Assembly: GCF_025989125.1 (NCBI RefSeq)
Contig: NZ_JAPDNR010000001.1
Coordinates: 4,446,301-4,510,300 of the forward strand
Reading direction: 5' to 3'
DNA from: Chitinophaga nivalis
GTDB lineage: Bacteria > Bacteroidota > Bacteroidia > Chitinophagales > Chitinophagaceae
Length of the DNA: 64,000 bases
Position 1 is the first letter of the stretch. Each line of letters opens with the position of its first letter. Shown here one piece after another: positions 18,361 to 27,401 of this stretch. The translations under genes were made by a program, and so were the position numbers. Under the pieces are notes generated by a model. It worked only from the letters and a program-made list of their open reading frames with translations. It was not told where the DNA came from and did not search any database.

Positions 18361-19029
18361 ATGCAGGAGCTGAAACACCTTGTTTATTCGGAAGACCCGC
18401 TTTGGCAAAGGATCAACGATTTTAACCCCGATGATCCCGAAGCGGAGATGCCCTTTTCCCGCAAACTGACCATGGCTCAAAACTGGAGCGAGACCTTTAC
18501 CCAAAAAGCTATTCAGGAATATAAGCACTTTGTGTACCTCTGTTGTGTATCTCCCGCTGGTGCTTCTCCTTCGGAGATAGTGGATAAAGTATGGCACCTG
18601 CATCTCCAATACACCCAAAATTACTGGGAAGCATTCTGTGAAAAAACGCTCGGTAGAAATTTACATCATCATCCTTCGAAAGGAGGTCCACACGAAGAGA
18701 AGAAGTACAAACACTGGTTGAAAGATACACTCCGTAACTATAAGCGGGTTTTCAAAAAAGATCCTCCCGCTGATATCTGGAAGCGATGCTACCCGCTGGG
18801 TTTGCCCCGCAATCGGGCTACCACTTTCAAAGGCTGGTCTTTGGTCTTTCTCTTTTTTGCGGCTATTGTGATGCTCTCCGGCTGCAGGGCGAATGCGATG
18901 GTAATCATCATCCTGGTATTGTTTGGTTTTTTTGCCCTGATTATTCTTTCAGATCTGGTAAGCACGCGGGTGAAAGGAACGGACAACCGTTGCAATAGCG
19001 ATCGTTGCGGAGACCGGTGCGGCGGTTGA
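18361..19029 (+). CDS. glycine-rich-domain-protein-like membrane protein
   Basis: 222 residues. The N-terminal 150 residues contain VDKVWHLHLQYTQNYWEAFC and a later YKRVFKKDPPADIW. The W-H-x-H-x-x-x-T-x-x-Y pattern is typical of the GRDP-like domain family (found in plants, fungi and bacteria; no firm biochemical role). Two adjacent membrane helices follow (about 160-178 and 181-202), then a short Cys/Arg/Asp-rich tail (NRCNSDRCGDRCGG) that could bind metal. It converges with the antiporter gene after 45 bp. Family call moderate; function unknown. Confidence 0.55.
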   Translation: MQELKHLVYSEDPLWQRINDFNPDDPEAEMPFSRKLTMAQNWSETFTQKAIQEYKHFVYLCCVSPAGASPSEIVDKVWHLHLQYTQNYWEAFCEKTLGRNLHHHPSKGGPHEEKKYKHWLKDTLRNYKRVFKKDPPADIWKRCYPLGLPRNRATTFKGWSLVFLFFAAIVMLSGCRANAMVIIILVLFGFFALIILSDLVSTRVKGTDNRCNSDRCGDRCGG

Positions 19030-19074
19030 TCCTATATCTTCAGGTTTTACCACATGGGTAGTAACCAGGAAAAA

Positions 19075-20322
19075 TTACGCCGTTTTATCCAGTTGTTTTA
19101 CTACCCATGGTAAGGTGAGTCCCTGACCCAGCAGCGTGAATAATACGACTGCGACGGAGATGAAAATAATGGTGCTGCGCATGGGAAAAGGCAGCCCGTT
19201 GTCGAGTGTCACCGGCAGACCAATCGCAATAGCCAGGGATACAATACCCCGCATACCGGACCAGCTGATAATAATGCTGCTTTTAAAATCCAGTAGCGCT
19301 TCCTCTTTGATGTGGCCGCGTTTGTAGCGGAAACCCCGTTGCAGATTGAGTTGCTGGAGGAATACCCGCGCAAGCCGGATAAAGAATACAGCCAGGGTAA
19401 TCAAAAATGCATACCCGATATTCGGCAGTATCTGCGTGGTGCTGATATTTTTTAATACTATCGGAAATTGCAGGCCAATCAGGATAAAGATTAATCCGTT
19501 CAACAGAAAGATGGCGATCTCCCAGAAATTACGCGATTGTTGCTGAATATTGTCCGGGAATTTTTTTCTGCTTAACCTGGACATACTTAATCCCAGTATC
19601 ACCACCGCAATCACGCCGGATACATGGCATTCTTCTGCCAGCAGATAGGTCACGAACGGCATCAATATCATGAGACTGATTACCACCAGATGATTGTTCC
19701 GGAACCAGCGCAGCGTAAAGGCCAGTAGTTTTCCCATCACCAGCCCTACGACAAGTCCGCCGGCCAGCAGCAGGATGAATTGAAGAGAGGCCTTCCACCA
19801 GACAAAGGCCATTCCGGTAACCGCTGCTACCGCAAAGCGGTAGGCGACCAGGGCAGAGGCATCATTCACCAGACTTTCTCCTTCTAAAATGGTGGTGGTA
19901 TGATGGGAAAGGCCCAGGCCTTTTGTAATGCCAATCGCTGCTACCGCATCGGTGGCTGAGAGAATAGCACCCAGGGTAAATGCCAGCGGCCAGGTAATAC
20001 CGGGAATCAGGTAATAGGCCATCACGGCAATGCCGGCGGTGGTAATGAATACCAACCCGATCGCCAGAGAACTGATGGTACTGATATGCGTACGGAATTC
20101 CTGAAAAGAGATGTTGAAAGCGGCATCGTATAAGAGTGGTGGCAGGAAAATCAGCATAATGATGTCCGGATTCAGGGTAATGGCGGGCATGGCAGGAATC
20201 AGGCCAATGGCGATGCCAGCTACGATCAACACAATGGGATATGGCAGTTTTATTTTCTCTGCAATAGCCGTCAGGCCGATCATAATAGCCAGAATGAAAA
20301 TGACAATGCTGTAGTTTTCCAT
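19075..20322 (-). CDS. CPA1-family Na+/H+ antiporter
   Basis: 415 residues with about 12 membrane helices. It exchanges cytoplasmic Na+ (or K+) for external H+. Family signatures are clear: the N-terminal AEKIKLPYPIVLIVAGIAIG, the ion-binding ATDAVAAIGITKGLGL, the GESLVNDASALVAY motif with the essential ND pair, and WSGMRGIVSLAIAIGLP. The C-terminal cytoplasmic regulatory tail of long NhaP/NhaG proteins is missing (it ends at VVKQLDKTA), so this is a short form. It is probably monocistronic and may read through from the gene at 21109, which ends in a terminator. Confidence 0.88.
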   Translation of the reverse strand: MENYSIVIFILAIMIGLTAIAEKIKLPYPIVLIVAGIAIGLIPAMPAITLNPDIIMLIFLPPLLYDAAFNISFQEFRTHISTISSLAIGLVFITTAGIAVMAYYLIPGITWPLAFTLGAILSATDAVAAIGITKGLGLSHHTTTILEGESLVNDASALVAYRFAVAAVTGMAFVWWKASLQFILLLAGGLVVGLVMGKLLAFTLRWFRNNHLVVISLMILMPFVTYLLAEECHVSGVIAVVILGLSMSRLSRKKFPDNIQQQSRNFWEIAIFLLNGLIFILIGLQFPIVLKNISTTQILPNIGYAFLITLAVFFIRLARVFLQQLNLQRGFRYKRGHIKEEALLDFKSSIIISWSGMRGIVSLAIAIGLPVTLDNGLPFPMRSTIIFISVAVVLFTLLGQGLTLPWVVKQLDKTA

Positions 20323-20379
20323 AGTTACACTTTAACACAATAATTGACCAAACGGTTGGTGGAGCGATGCCGCCTGCAT

Positions 20380-20409
20380 AAAAAAGAGGCAGTTGTACTT
20401 AACTACCTC
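20380..20409 (-). terminator. rho-independent terminator overlapping a stop codon
   Basis: GAGG-AGTT / AACT-CCTC stem at 20386-20409, followed on the minus strand by TTTTTT (20385-20380). The stop codon of the minus-strand gene (20399) lies inside the loop and stem. Confidence 0.7.
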
Positions 20410-21109
20410 CGGAAATGACAACGGGTGTTTGATCGCTGTATACGACTTCCCAGTAGGGAGTGAAAACGATATCTTCCACATCCAGCTGGTGTATATCCTC
20501 ACCGGCGGGTTTATATATTCCGGCGACATGTGTATCCTGAATACAATTGATAAATTCCCATTGTGCTGTCGGTGACGCTTCGCTGCCTTGCCAGTTTCGT
20601 TGCCGGTATACCGTTTTCTGCGCGCGGAGTGCATGCGATAATAACAATACTTCTTCCCGTGGGTGATAGGACAGCTGGTCTGCTACAGCAATCACACACA
20701 GGCAGTCAAACGCTACTTTTTTACCGGTAGGATAGTATCGTTCATTCCAGATGCTGAAATAGATGTCTGGTGCATGGTCGTTGGTGGCACATACGGTTCT
20801 CATGGGTGTCCAGCCTTCTACCTGGCAAAAGCGGCGTTGCCCGTCGGTAGCGGTTAGGGTCCATTTTTCATGAGAGGGCAGGTCCCATCGTAGTTTACCA
20901 AATTTTGCTACCTGAGAATAGACGGAATTAGGTTTCGGTACATATTGCAGGGTAGATAATCCGGTTTTTCTATAGGAGGGAGATGCTTGCAATATCTTGT
21001 CCAGCAAGGGTTGTATAGTTTGTAGCCAGGTGTCTTTTTCCCAGGGTTGTATGGATGCATCGCGCGCACCAAAAATTAAATAAAAATGGTAATTGCCATT
21101 CCAGCTCAT
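20399..21109 (-). CDS. hypothetical cytoplasmic protein
   Basis: 236 residues from the ATG at 21109 (MSWNGNYHFYLIFG). The frame is open to 21190, but the extra 27 residues are basic and low in complexity and would leave only 36 bp to the divergent gene, so the shorter form is preferred. No signal peptide or membrane helix. Many Trp and Tyr residues (WTPMRTVCATNDHAPDIYFSIWNERYYPTG) suggest a compact globular protein. I do not recognise the family. Confidence 0.55.
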   Translation of the reverse strand: MSWNGNYHFYLIFGARDASIQPWEKDTWLQTIQPLLDKILQASPSYRKTGLSTLQYVPKPNSVYSQVAKFGKLRWDLPSHEKWTLTATDGQRRFCQVEGWTPMRTVCATNDHAPDIYFSIWNERYYPTGKKVAFDCLCVIAVADQLSYHPREEVLLLSHALRAQKTVYRQRNWQGSEASPTAQWEFINCIQDTHVAGIYKPAGEDIHQLDVEDIVFTPYWEVVYSDQTPVVISGGS

Positions 21110-21226
21110 TCCGTGACATTTTTTTTTGAAAGTAAATGATTTTCTGATAAAGGCCAAGGTGGAGTTAGTACCGGCATTGGCCTGACTCATAACATTCCCT
21201 TAAAATTTAATAATTATATTAGCTGA

Positions 21227-22201
21227 ATGAAAGGAATCTTAGGTTACTTCTGGATCATCTATATGTTTTTTTTCGTCATCCCTTTTCCTATGCTCATGTA
21301 TTACAATACAGACTACGGGGTAACGGAAAGTGATGGTGGTACTGCACCCTGGTTGGCATTGACCTACCTGGCCGTTTCCGTCATCGCGTGGATTTACCTC
21401 CTGACATCCTGGTTCAAAAAATGGGTATTGCTACCCTTTAGGATGAGAAAGGATGTTTTACGGTTGTTAAAAAACGGTGTGAAAAAGAAGGGGCGGGTGC
21501 TGGTCAGTAAAGAACAGGGCGTGTTCGCAGCGGGTATTGTAACGATGGAGATTACGTTTGCATTGCAAAATTTCTCCGGCACTGAAATTAAAGAGCAGTA
21601 CGTAATCCATGATACGAAGCCTGCCGAGCGGCGATATGATGTGGGGAAAACCATTGGCGTGCTGGTAGATGATACCCTGAAAGCGCGGCCTTATCTGACG
21701 CTGGAAGGTGCTACAGTGGGCCTCCGGATGGGTCGGATGATTTTATTGAGCCTGGCCTGGCTCGCTGTTGCGGCAGCTGTTGCCGGCTATTATTGTTTCT
21801 CCTATGTACTGGAGAACTATGGCACCGGCTGGCGGTTCCTGAAATTTTATCATCCGTTGGTATTGTGCGGGGTGATTCTGCTGGCGTCCGGAATAGGATG
21901 GAGATGGTTGCTCCGTATGATAGCAGGTTCACCGGAAAACGGCCTGGAGCTGAAGTATTATGGCATACTAACGGAAGCGGCTATTGTTGCTGCTGCACAA
22001 ACAGGTACCTATATCAATGAACAGCCGGAAATACGCTTTGAGCTGCGTTACCAGGATCAGCAGGGACGTACGCAAAACGCTTCCGTAAAAAAGATTGTGC
22101 CGCTGCTGGAACTGGATATTACCAAACAGGCAACAGTACCTATTTTTTACTTGAAAGACAAACCACAGGAAGTGGCCTTTGCCAGTGATATGGAAGTCTA
22201 A
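21227..22201 (+). CDS. membrane protein, DUF3592-like
   Basis: 324 residues with four membrane helices (about 5-25, 45-65, 165-190 and 205-227). Two soluble parts, one between helices 2 and 3 and one at the C-terminus, look alike: each has a beta-rich repeat with a K-x-R/A-x-V..., E-I-x-F-E/A-L-x-Y/N and P-x-x-V-x-Y-pattern, as in DUF3592-type envelope proteins. This suggests an internal duplication. It starts a plus-strand run with the lipoprotein (13 bp later) and the acyltransferase (39 bp later). Function unknown. Confidence 0.55.
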   Translation: MKGILGYFWIIYMFFFVIPFPMLMYYNTDYGVTESDGGTAPWLALTYLAVSVIAWIYLLTSWFKKWVLLPFRMRKDVLRLLKNGVKKKGRVLVSKEQGVFAAGIVTMEITFALQNFSGTEIKEQYVIHDTKPAERRYDVGKTIGVLVDDTLKARPYLTLEGATVGLRMGRMILLSLAWLAVAAAVAGYYCFSYVLENYGTGWRFLKFYHPLVLCGVILLASGIGWRWLLRMIAGSPENGLELKYYGILTEAAIVAAAQTGTYINEQPEIRFELRYQDQQGRTQNASVKKIVPLLELDITKQATVPIFYLKDKPQEVAFASDMEV

Positions 22202-22213
22202 AAAAACAAGAGG

Positions 22214-22939
22214 ATGAAAACGTATTTCAGTAGCATTATATGCGTCGTATGCATGGCAGGCAGTATGTCCTGTAATCAGTTCCGGCAGTCGATCACCGAC
22301 ACCCTGGAAGGTAGTCCTGATCCTGCACGAACGGAAAGCAGCAGCCATGAAAATGAAGGTGAGCATCATACAACGATCAGTGTCAGTGGCAGTAAAACAA
22401 CAACGGTGACAGAACACCATAGCAGCAGTAGTACAACCGTTACTTCCGGGGCTACTGCAACACCCGTAAAAAGTTTGCTGACAAACAAAATGGCCTTATA
22501 CGAAGCGGAACAGGCGCTCCGCGATTTACCCGCCTATACCGGAAAAGAAATTTATCTGTACAAAACCATTCACTTTTATGATGATGGCAGGATTAATATA
22601 AAAGTCCGCCATCCGGAAAATCCGGATTATGTGGATGAATACAGTTTTCACGATGGGAACTGGGATGCCCCCAAGCCGGTACAGTTGTCTGTACATGATA
22701 ATATTAAAAAGTATCTCGTCAACCTGTCGGATGTCAGCTTTGTCAATGCGGCCGTGGTATACCGCAACTATCGCCAAAAGGCCGACAGCATTACAGGGGT
22801 GGTTCCGATAAACTATATCTATGCCGGATTTGATAATAATAAGATCACCTGGTATCCACAATCTATTGATGGCAGCCGGGAACGTTATTTTATCAGTTTC
22901 ACGCCACGCGGAGAAGTGGATCGTTTTTATCGCCAATAG
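22214..22939 (+). CDS. hypothetical lipoprotein with Ser/Thr/His-rich linker
   Basis: 241 residues. Type II signal peptide with lipobox GSMSC (Cys about 20). Residues 35-85 are rich in Ser, Thr, His and Glu, a likely flexible linker (SSHENEGEHH..., TTTVTEHHSSSSTTVTSG). The C-terminal 150 residues form a globular domain with many Tyr, Asp and Ile residues (YLYKTIHFYDDGRINIKVRHP). No known family. It is co-transcribed with the membrane protein upstream and probably with the acyltransferase downstream. Confidence 0.6.
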   Translation: MKTYFSSIICVVCMAGSMSCNQFRQSITDTLEGSPDPARTESSSHENEGEHHTTISVSGSKTTTVTEHHSSSSTTVTSGATATPVKSLLTNKMALYEAEQALRDLPAYTGKEIYLYKTIHFYDDGRINIKVRHPENPDYVDEYSFHDGNWDAPKPVQLSVHDNIKKYLVNLSDVSFVNAAVVYRNYRQKADSITGVVPINYIYAGFDNNKITWYPQSIDGSRERYFISFTPRGEVDRFYRQ

Positions 22940-22978
22940 GATATTGACGGGTGATTGATTACTTTGTGATATCACATA

Positions 22979-24169
22979 ATGAATCAGCCGATGGTAAAAA
23001 TGGTGACACGCGATAATTGGATGGATAACCTGCGATCCTTTATTACGTTATTGGTGGTAGCCCACCACTCCTCATTAGCCTATACTACCTTTGCCAGCTT
23101 CAACAAGCAGGCCTATATTGCTTCCACACACCCTATTGTGGATGCGCAGCGCTGGCGGGGTATGGACCTTTTTGAAGACTTCAACGATATCTTTTTTATG
23201 TCCCTCATGTTTCTGATCAGCGGCATTTTTGTAGTGCGCAGCCTGGAACAGAAAGGTACTGCTAAGTTTATCCGTGACCGTTTTTTTCGTTTATTCATTC
23301 CATTTATGGTGGGGGTAACCCTCCTCATGTTACTGGCGTATTATCCGGCCTTCTACCTGGCGTATGGCGTACATGACGTGAAGGCCTATATCATCGATTA
23401 TTTCACGGTGGAAGCATGGCCGGTAGGCCCACCCTGGTTTATCTGGGTGTTGTTTGTATTTAATCTGTTGCTGGCAGTGGTGTATCCGCTGATCAAAAAA
23501 GGGCTGCACCGCTGCAGCGGATTCCTGGTGGCACAGGGCGCATCGCCTTTCCGGTTATTATTGGGTGTGTATCTTTTTTCCTGGATTCTCTATGTGCCGG
23601 TGGTTCTGGTGATAGACGCAGGAAGCTGGACGGGCATCGGACCTTTTGATTTCCAGATCAGCCGGGTGCTGTTGTATGCCGGATATTTCCTGTTGGGGGC
23701 GGTATGGGGGATACCCGGATTGAGTCAGGGTATTTTTGCTACAGGCACCGCTTTTGTAAGACGCTGGCCGGTATGGCTGATGGCCTGCCTGGCGATGTAC
23801 GGCTGTTTGAAATGGAGCGAGGCGCCACTCATCAGCATGATGGCGCGGCATACCCTAACGGAGTTGCAGGCTACGCTTATTTACCGGTCGATGTGGATAT
23901 TGTCCTGCGTCCTGAGCGGTATAGCCTTGCTGACTACTTTCAAAAGTTGTGTAAATCATACGGGTAAGATCTGGCAGTCGCTGGCTGCCAATGCCTATGG
24001 TATCTACCTCTTGCATTATATTTTTGTAGTCTGGTGTCAGTTTTACCTGTTGGAATATCACCTGCCACCGTTGCTGAAAATGTTGATCACTACGGCTGTA
24101 GCTATTCTTGTAAGTTGGTGGCTAACAGCTTTGTTACGGAAAAACAAGGTGATTGGAAGGTACCTGTAA
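22979..24169 (+). CDS. acyltransferase-3 family membrane protein
   Basis: 396 residues, about ten membrane helices. The N-terminal NLRSFITLLVVAHHSS carries the conserved catalytic-type His of acyltransferase-3 proteins, and the RDRFFRLFIPFMVGV block matches the family R-R-x-x-R-L-x-x-P pattern. These proteins O-acylate sugars, peptidoglycan or antibiotics with groups taken from cytoplasmic acyl donors. The target here is unknown; the neighbours (unknown membrane protein and lipoprotein) suggest an envelope substrate. A strong terminator follows. Confidence 0.8.
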   Translation: MNQPMVKMVTRDNWMDNLRSFITLLVVAHHSSLAYTTFASFNKQAYIASTHPIVDAQRWRGMDLFEDFNDIFFMSLMFLISGIFVVRSLEQKGTAKFIRDRFFRLFIPFMVGVTLLMLLAYYPAFYLAYGVHDVKAYIIDYFTVEAWPVGPPWFIWVLFVFNLLLAVVYPLIKKGLHRCSGFLVAQGASPFRLLLGVYLFSWILYVPVVLVIDAGSWTGIGPFDFQISRVLLYAGYFLLGAVWGIPGLSQGIFATGTAFVRRWPVWLMACLAMYGCLKWSEAPLISMMARHTLTELQATLIYRSMWILSCVLSGIALLTTFKSCVNHTGKIWQSLAANAYGIYLLHYIFVVWCQFYLLEYHLPPLLKMLITTAVAILVSWWLTALLRKNKVIGRYL

Positions 24170-24191
24170 TATATAGTCACAATATATATTA

Positions 24192-24231
24192 AAACCGCTC
24201 CTCCCCGCACGATTGCGGGGCGGGGCGGTTT
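24192..24231. terminator. GC-rich bidirectional terminator
   Basis: AAACCGC plus CCCCGCA pair with TGCGGGG plus GCGGTTT (24192-24231), a long stem with small internal mismatches, between convergent genes ending at 24169 (+) and 24282 (-). Confidence 0.8.
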
Positions 24232-24281
24232 CGCTGATGGGAACCGGTTCATACGGTCAGGGATATACGTACTTACCCGGT

Positions 24282-25706
24282 TTATTTTTTGCGTAACGTT
24301 TCTTTCAGTCGTTTTATCTGGTCTGCTGCATTTCTGTTCTCGGGGTCCAGTTGCAACGATTTTTCATAATGCTGCATGGCGAGCTGTTTCTTACCTTGTT
24401 TTAAGAGTGCTTCTGCGAGGCTGTCCCAGGTGTTGCCGGAGTTGGGATAGTCCTGGGTGTTTTGTGTAAACACCGCAACAGCCGCCGGCAGGTTGTTGTT
24501 TTGGAGCAGGTAGTAGCCGAGGGTATTGAGTGGTTCTTCTCCGATTACGTGTGTTCGTTGGCGTTGGTAGGCCTTTAGTGCAGCGGCGGCGCCATTGTCC
24601 TGAATGGCTGTCAGCAGGGCCACAACGGCCGGATCATATTTACCATATTCTACCCAGCGGATATGATCGCCTTGTTCGCCGCCTATCGTCAGCTGGCACA
24701 GGTCGCCGGCAATGGATAAACCATTGGCGCTATTGGTGAAATAGAGTACCGCATCGCGGGTAGCGATGTTGGCGGCAAAGTAGGCTTTGCTGTCGCCCTG
24801 ATCGCCCCAGTGCCAGGCATAACGGGCATCCGGTGTGCGGGCGAGACCTATACCCATTCCCCAGGCCAGCTGTGGCTGTTTGATGGTATCCACTTTTATC
24901 TGTTCCGTCAATAGCAGCCGATGGGTGGCGGGTTGCAGGCCGGTACCGTTGAGTATCGCTGCCAGGAAACGGGCATAATCCGCAGCCGTGGTGCGCAGGC
25001 TGGCGGCGGCATTGATACCGGTGTAATCCGGCAGCCACGTTGGCTTACCCAGCCAGTTGTGGCGCCAGGCATATTGCCCGCGCTGTGTGGAATCATATTG
25101 CATACTGCTGTGTGTCATGTGCAATGGCACGAATACTTTTTGGGCTATCAGAGCGCCCAGGGGTTGCCCGGTGATTTTTTCCATGACTTTCGCCAGGTAA
25201 ACAAATCCTTCTCCGGAATAGCTGAAATGATCGCCGGGTGTGAAATGGATGGGGAGTAACGTATCTTTTTCCTGTCGCCAGTTGGGGAAGCCGGCGGTAT
25301 GGGATAACACGCGGCGGGTGGTGATCAGTTGTATCCGGGGATCGTCGCCGATATCGTAATGGTTGCCCAGGTAGGTGTAGAGCGGTACATCCGGATCCAG
25401 CAGACCCGCATCTATCAGCTGGAGAGCAGCATAGGCGGTCACTACTTTCGTGAGAGAAGCGGCTTCAAACAACGTGGCATCCGTTACAGGCGCTTTGGTG
25501 CCGGCATGCAGCACGCCAAATACACCGGACCATACCACGGCGCCCTGATGAATGTAAGCTGCCCCCATGCCTGGTATATGATCTCTGGCCATCAGCGCTG
25601 GCAGATGGGTCTGCAGCCTGGCAATAACTGTATCGGCGGGAGACTGGCTATATAGCCGGAAGCAGGCAATCAGGCAACTGATACAAATAAGTAAAATACG
25701 TTTCAT
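24282..25706 (-). CDS. beta-lactamase-fold serine hydrolase with C-terminal TPRs
   Basis: 474 residues; signal peptide ending LYSQ, so periplasmic. The class C beta-lactamase / penicillin-binding-protein-like fold shows Ser84-Leu-Thr-Lys87 (SxxK) in EAASLTKVVTAY, the YSG triad in HFSYSGEGF, and HWG (KTG-box counterpart) in YAWHWGDQGD. The last 90 residues are TPR-like (LGYYLLQNNNLPAAVAVF, AEALLKQGKKQLAMQHYEKSLQLDPENRNA). Such proteins are esterases, D-aminopeptidases or peptidases acting on peptides or peptidoglycan fragments. True beta-lactamase activity is not indicated. Monocistronic. Confidence 0.85.
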   Translation of the reverse strand: MKRILLICISCLIACFRLYSQSPADTVIARLQTHLPALMARDHIPGMGAAYIHQGAVVWSGVFGVLHAGTKAPVTDATLFEAASLTKVVTAYAALQLIDAGLLDPDVPLYTYLGNHYDIGDDPRIQLITTRRVLSHTAGFPNWRQEKDTLLPIHFTPGDHFSYSGEGFVYLAKVMEKITGQPLGALIAQKVFVPLHMTHSSMQYDSTQRGQYAWRHNWLGKPTWLPDYTGINAAASLRTTAADYARFLAAILNGTGLQPATHRLLLTEQIKVDTIKQPQLAWGMGIGLARTPDARYAWHWGDQGDSKAYFAANIATRDAVLYFTNSANGLSIAGDLCQLTIGGEQGDHIRWVEYGKYDPAVVALLTAIQDNGAAAALKAYQRQRTHVIGEEPLNTLGYYLLQNNNLPAAVAVFTQNTQDYPNSGNTWDSLAEALLKQGKKQLAMQHYEKSLQLDPENRNAADQIKRLKETLRKK

Positions 25707-26003
25707 TGTCTGGCGATGTTTTGTATAACGGGGAATAAGTAGTTTGAGCAGCTAATTTACCGGATTATATCTCCTGAAACAGCACCATGATTTGCTACCG
25801 TCGCCAAAACGAATGCCAGTAAACGTTTACGCTGAACATCGCGGGATGTCAGCTTATCAGGTGAATAAAATGTGCGGGTTCCCGGAACCTTTTGGCCCTT
25901 GTTGTCGTTATATAGCATACCTGACTGTAACAGGCATGTTTCCCCACCTGATGAACAGACATCGGAACCCTATATGGCATCTCTTCAAACAAAAAATAAA
26001 ACC
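25707..26003. other. non-coding stretch between divergent genes
   Basis: About 300 bases holding the promoters of the serine hydrolase (minus) and the cysteine peptidase (plus). No convincing promoter match or hairpin. Confidence 0.4.
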
Positions 26004-26594
26004 ATGGAAAACACACACCCTCAAACGAACCCCATTCCGGATGTTATTGCCGGATTACCGGAACAACATGAGTTAATTTCCACTATTCCCAGCACGGAGA
26101 ACCTGGAAAGATTAAACGCTACGATTATCCCCATTACAGTACAGCAGCAAGAACAAACCAACTGGTGCTGGATTGCCTGTTCGGTAAGCATCCATAATTT
26201 TTATTCGCCTGGCAGCGCTGTAACGCAATGTCAGACGGCCAGTTTTTTACTGAACCTGACTTGTTGTGTAGGTCCGATTATACCAGCAGGCTGTAATGTG
26301 CCAGGGTTGCCGAGTACCTGCCTGCAGGCACTGAGAAATCTCAATAAGGTGAAAACGATCAACAGCCTGACTTTCCCGGAAATACAAACAGAAATACGCG
26401 CCCAGCGCCCACTGATTGTCGGATATACCAATCCTGGTAATCAGAGCGGCCACGCCATTGTATTGTGTGGCTTCGACAACGCAGGGTATGTATATATCAT
26501 TGACCCTACCACTGGTACGGCCGTCGTGAAGTTTGCCGATTTTATTTTTTACTACAGTAAGTATTTCTCAGAAGTAAGCTTTACCCAAAGATAA
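26004..26594 (+). CDS. papain-like cysteine peptidase, C70/AvrRpt2-type
   Basis: 196 residues from the ATG at 26004 (MENTHPQ); the frame is open to 25872 but the upstream part does not look coding. The catalytic block is QQQEQTNWCWIACSVSIHNF with Cys55; the His is in NQSGHAIVLCGF and the acid residue follows in IIDPTTG. A Cys-rich stretch lies between (TQCQTASFLL, LTCCVG, CNVPGLPSTC), which could form disulphides and so suggests export, yet no N-terminal signal peptide is visible. The first 45 residues may be a leader or pro-region. Related proteins include the AvrRpt2 effector and many uncharacterised bacterial enzymes. Targets unknown. Single gene with a terminator. Confidence 0.72.
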   Translation: MENTHPQTNPIPDVIAGLPEQHELISTIPSTENLERLNATIIPITVQQQEQTNWCWIACSVSIHNFYSPGSAVTQCQTASFLLNLTCCVGPIIPAGCNVPGLPSTCLQALRNLNKVKTINSLTFPEIQTEIRAQRPLIVGYTNPGNQSGHAIVLCGFDNAGYVYIIDPTTGTAVVKFADFIFYYSKYFSEVSFTQR

Positions 26595-26651
26595 GCATGC
26601 CGGCACATAGCTGTACCCGTTGATACTAACGGTATGGTATATACGGCAATG

Positions 26652-26683
26652 ACAGGACGTTACCATCATGCGTAACGTCCTGT
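26652..26683. terminator. terminator hairpin between convergent genes
   Basis: Perfect 12-bp stem ACAGGACGTTAC (26652-26663) / GTAACGTCCTGT (26672-26683), 8-nt loop, between the cysteine peptidase gene and the LytTR regulator gene. Confidence 0.8.
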
Positions 26684-26690
26684 AGTTACA

Positions 26691-27401
26691 TTATAACGAC
26701 CGTTGCTGAATCAGGGCCATAAAATCCGGCCGGAATTTTTCACTCAGCGGGATACGTTTACCGGAAATATAAATATGATTATCCTGTATCTTCTCTATCT
26801 GACTGCTGTTGATAATATAGGAATTATGTACCCGGATAAAGGGAGGCCCCAGTTGTTCTGCAATCTCTTTCATACGCTTATAGGCCAGTAGTTCGCCCTT
26901 GGTGGTTACCACCCGCACGTACTCCTTTTCTCCTTCAAAATATAACAGGTCCTGTAAGGCAATCCGCTGCAGGGTTTTGCCTGACTTTACAAAGAAGTAA
27001 TCTTTCTCTGGTATTCTCTCAGCCGCCGATGGGGGGACAGGGGGCCGGAAGCTGGCTTCTATTTTTTGCCGGGCAGCCAGAAAGCGGGAGAGCGTGATGG
27101 GTTTCAGTAAGTAGTCTACTGTCTGGAAGTTATAACTGGCGGCAGCATACTCAGAATAAGCCGTGGTAAATACAATTTTTACACCAGGGGGCAACAGTGC
27201 GGCCAGCTCCATACCATTTAAACCAGGCATATTGATGTCCAGAAAAATCAGATCGGCCGTATGTTGCCGGAGGCACTCCAGGGCTTCGAGTGCATTGAAA
27301 CAGGTGGCCAGCACCTGCCAGCCCGTTGTTTCGCGGATATGCAGCTCCAGCAATTTTACTGCATTGGGTTCATCATCTACAATAATACAGGTCAGACTCA
27401 T
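26691..27401 (-). CDS. LytTR-family response regulator
   Basis: 236 residues: receiver domain 1-120 with the acidic pocket (VDDEP), phospho-acceptor Asp in DLIFLDINMPG and the conserved Lys in YLLKPI, followed by a LytTR DNA-binding domain at about 140-235 (FFVKSGKTLQRIALQDLLYF, GEKEYVRVVTTKG, FIRVHNSYIINSSQIEKI). It binds direct repeats upstream of its targets when phosphorylated. Its start overlaps the stop of the kinase gene by 4 bp, the usual coupling for LytS/LytR pairs. The target genes cannot be told from the sequence. Confidence 0.92.
   Translation of the reverse strand: MSLTCIIVDDEPNAVKLLELHIRETTGWQVLATCFNALEALECLRQHTADLIFLDINMPGLNGMELAALLPPGVKIVFTTAYSEYAAASYNFQTVDYLLKPITLSRFLAARQKIEASFRPPVPPSAAERIPEKDYFFVKSGKTLQRIALQDLLYFEGEKEYVRVVTTKGELLAYKRMKEIAEQLGPPFIRVHNSYIINSSQIEKIQDNHIYISGKRIPLSEKFRPDFMALIQQRSL

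Noticed and set aside
24282..25706. True beta-lactamase call
   Set aside because: SxxK and the other boxes fit the wide serine-hydrolase family; the HWG box and TPR tail are not typical of antibiotic-degrading class C enzymes.
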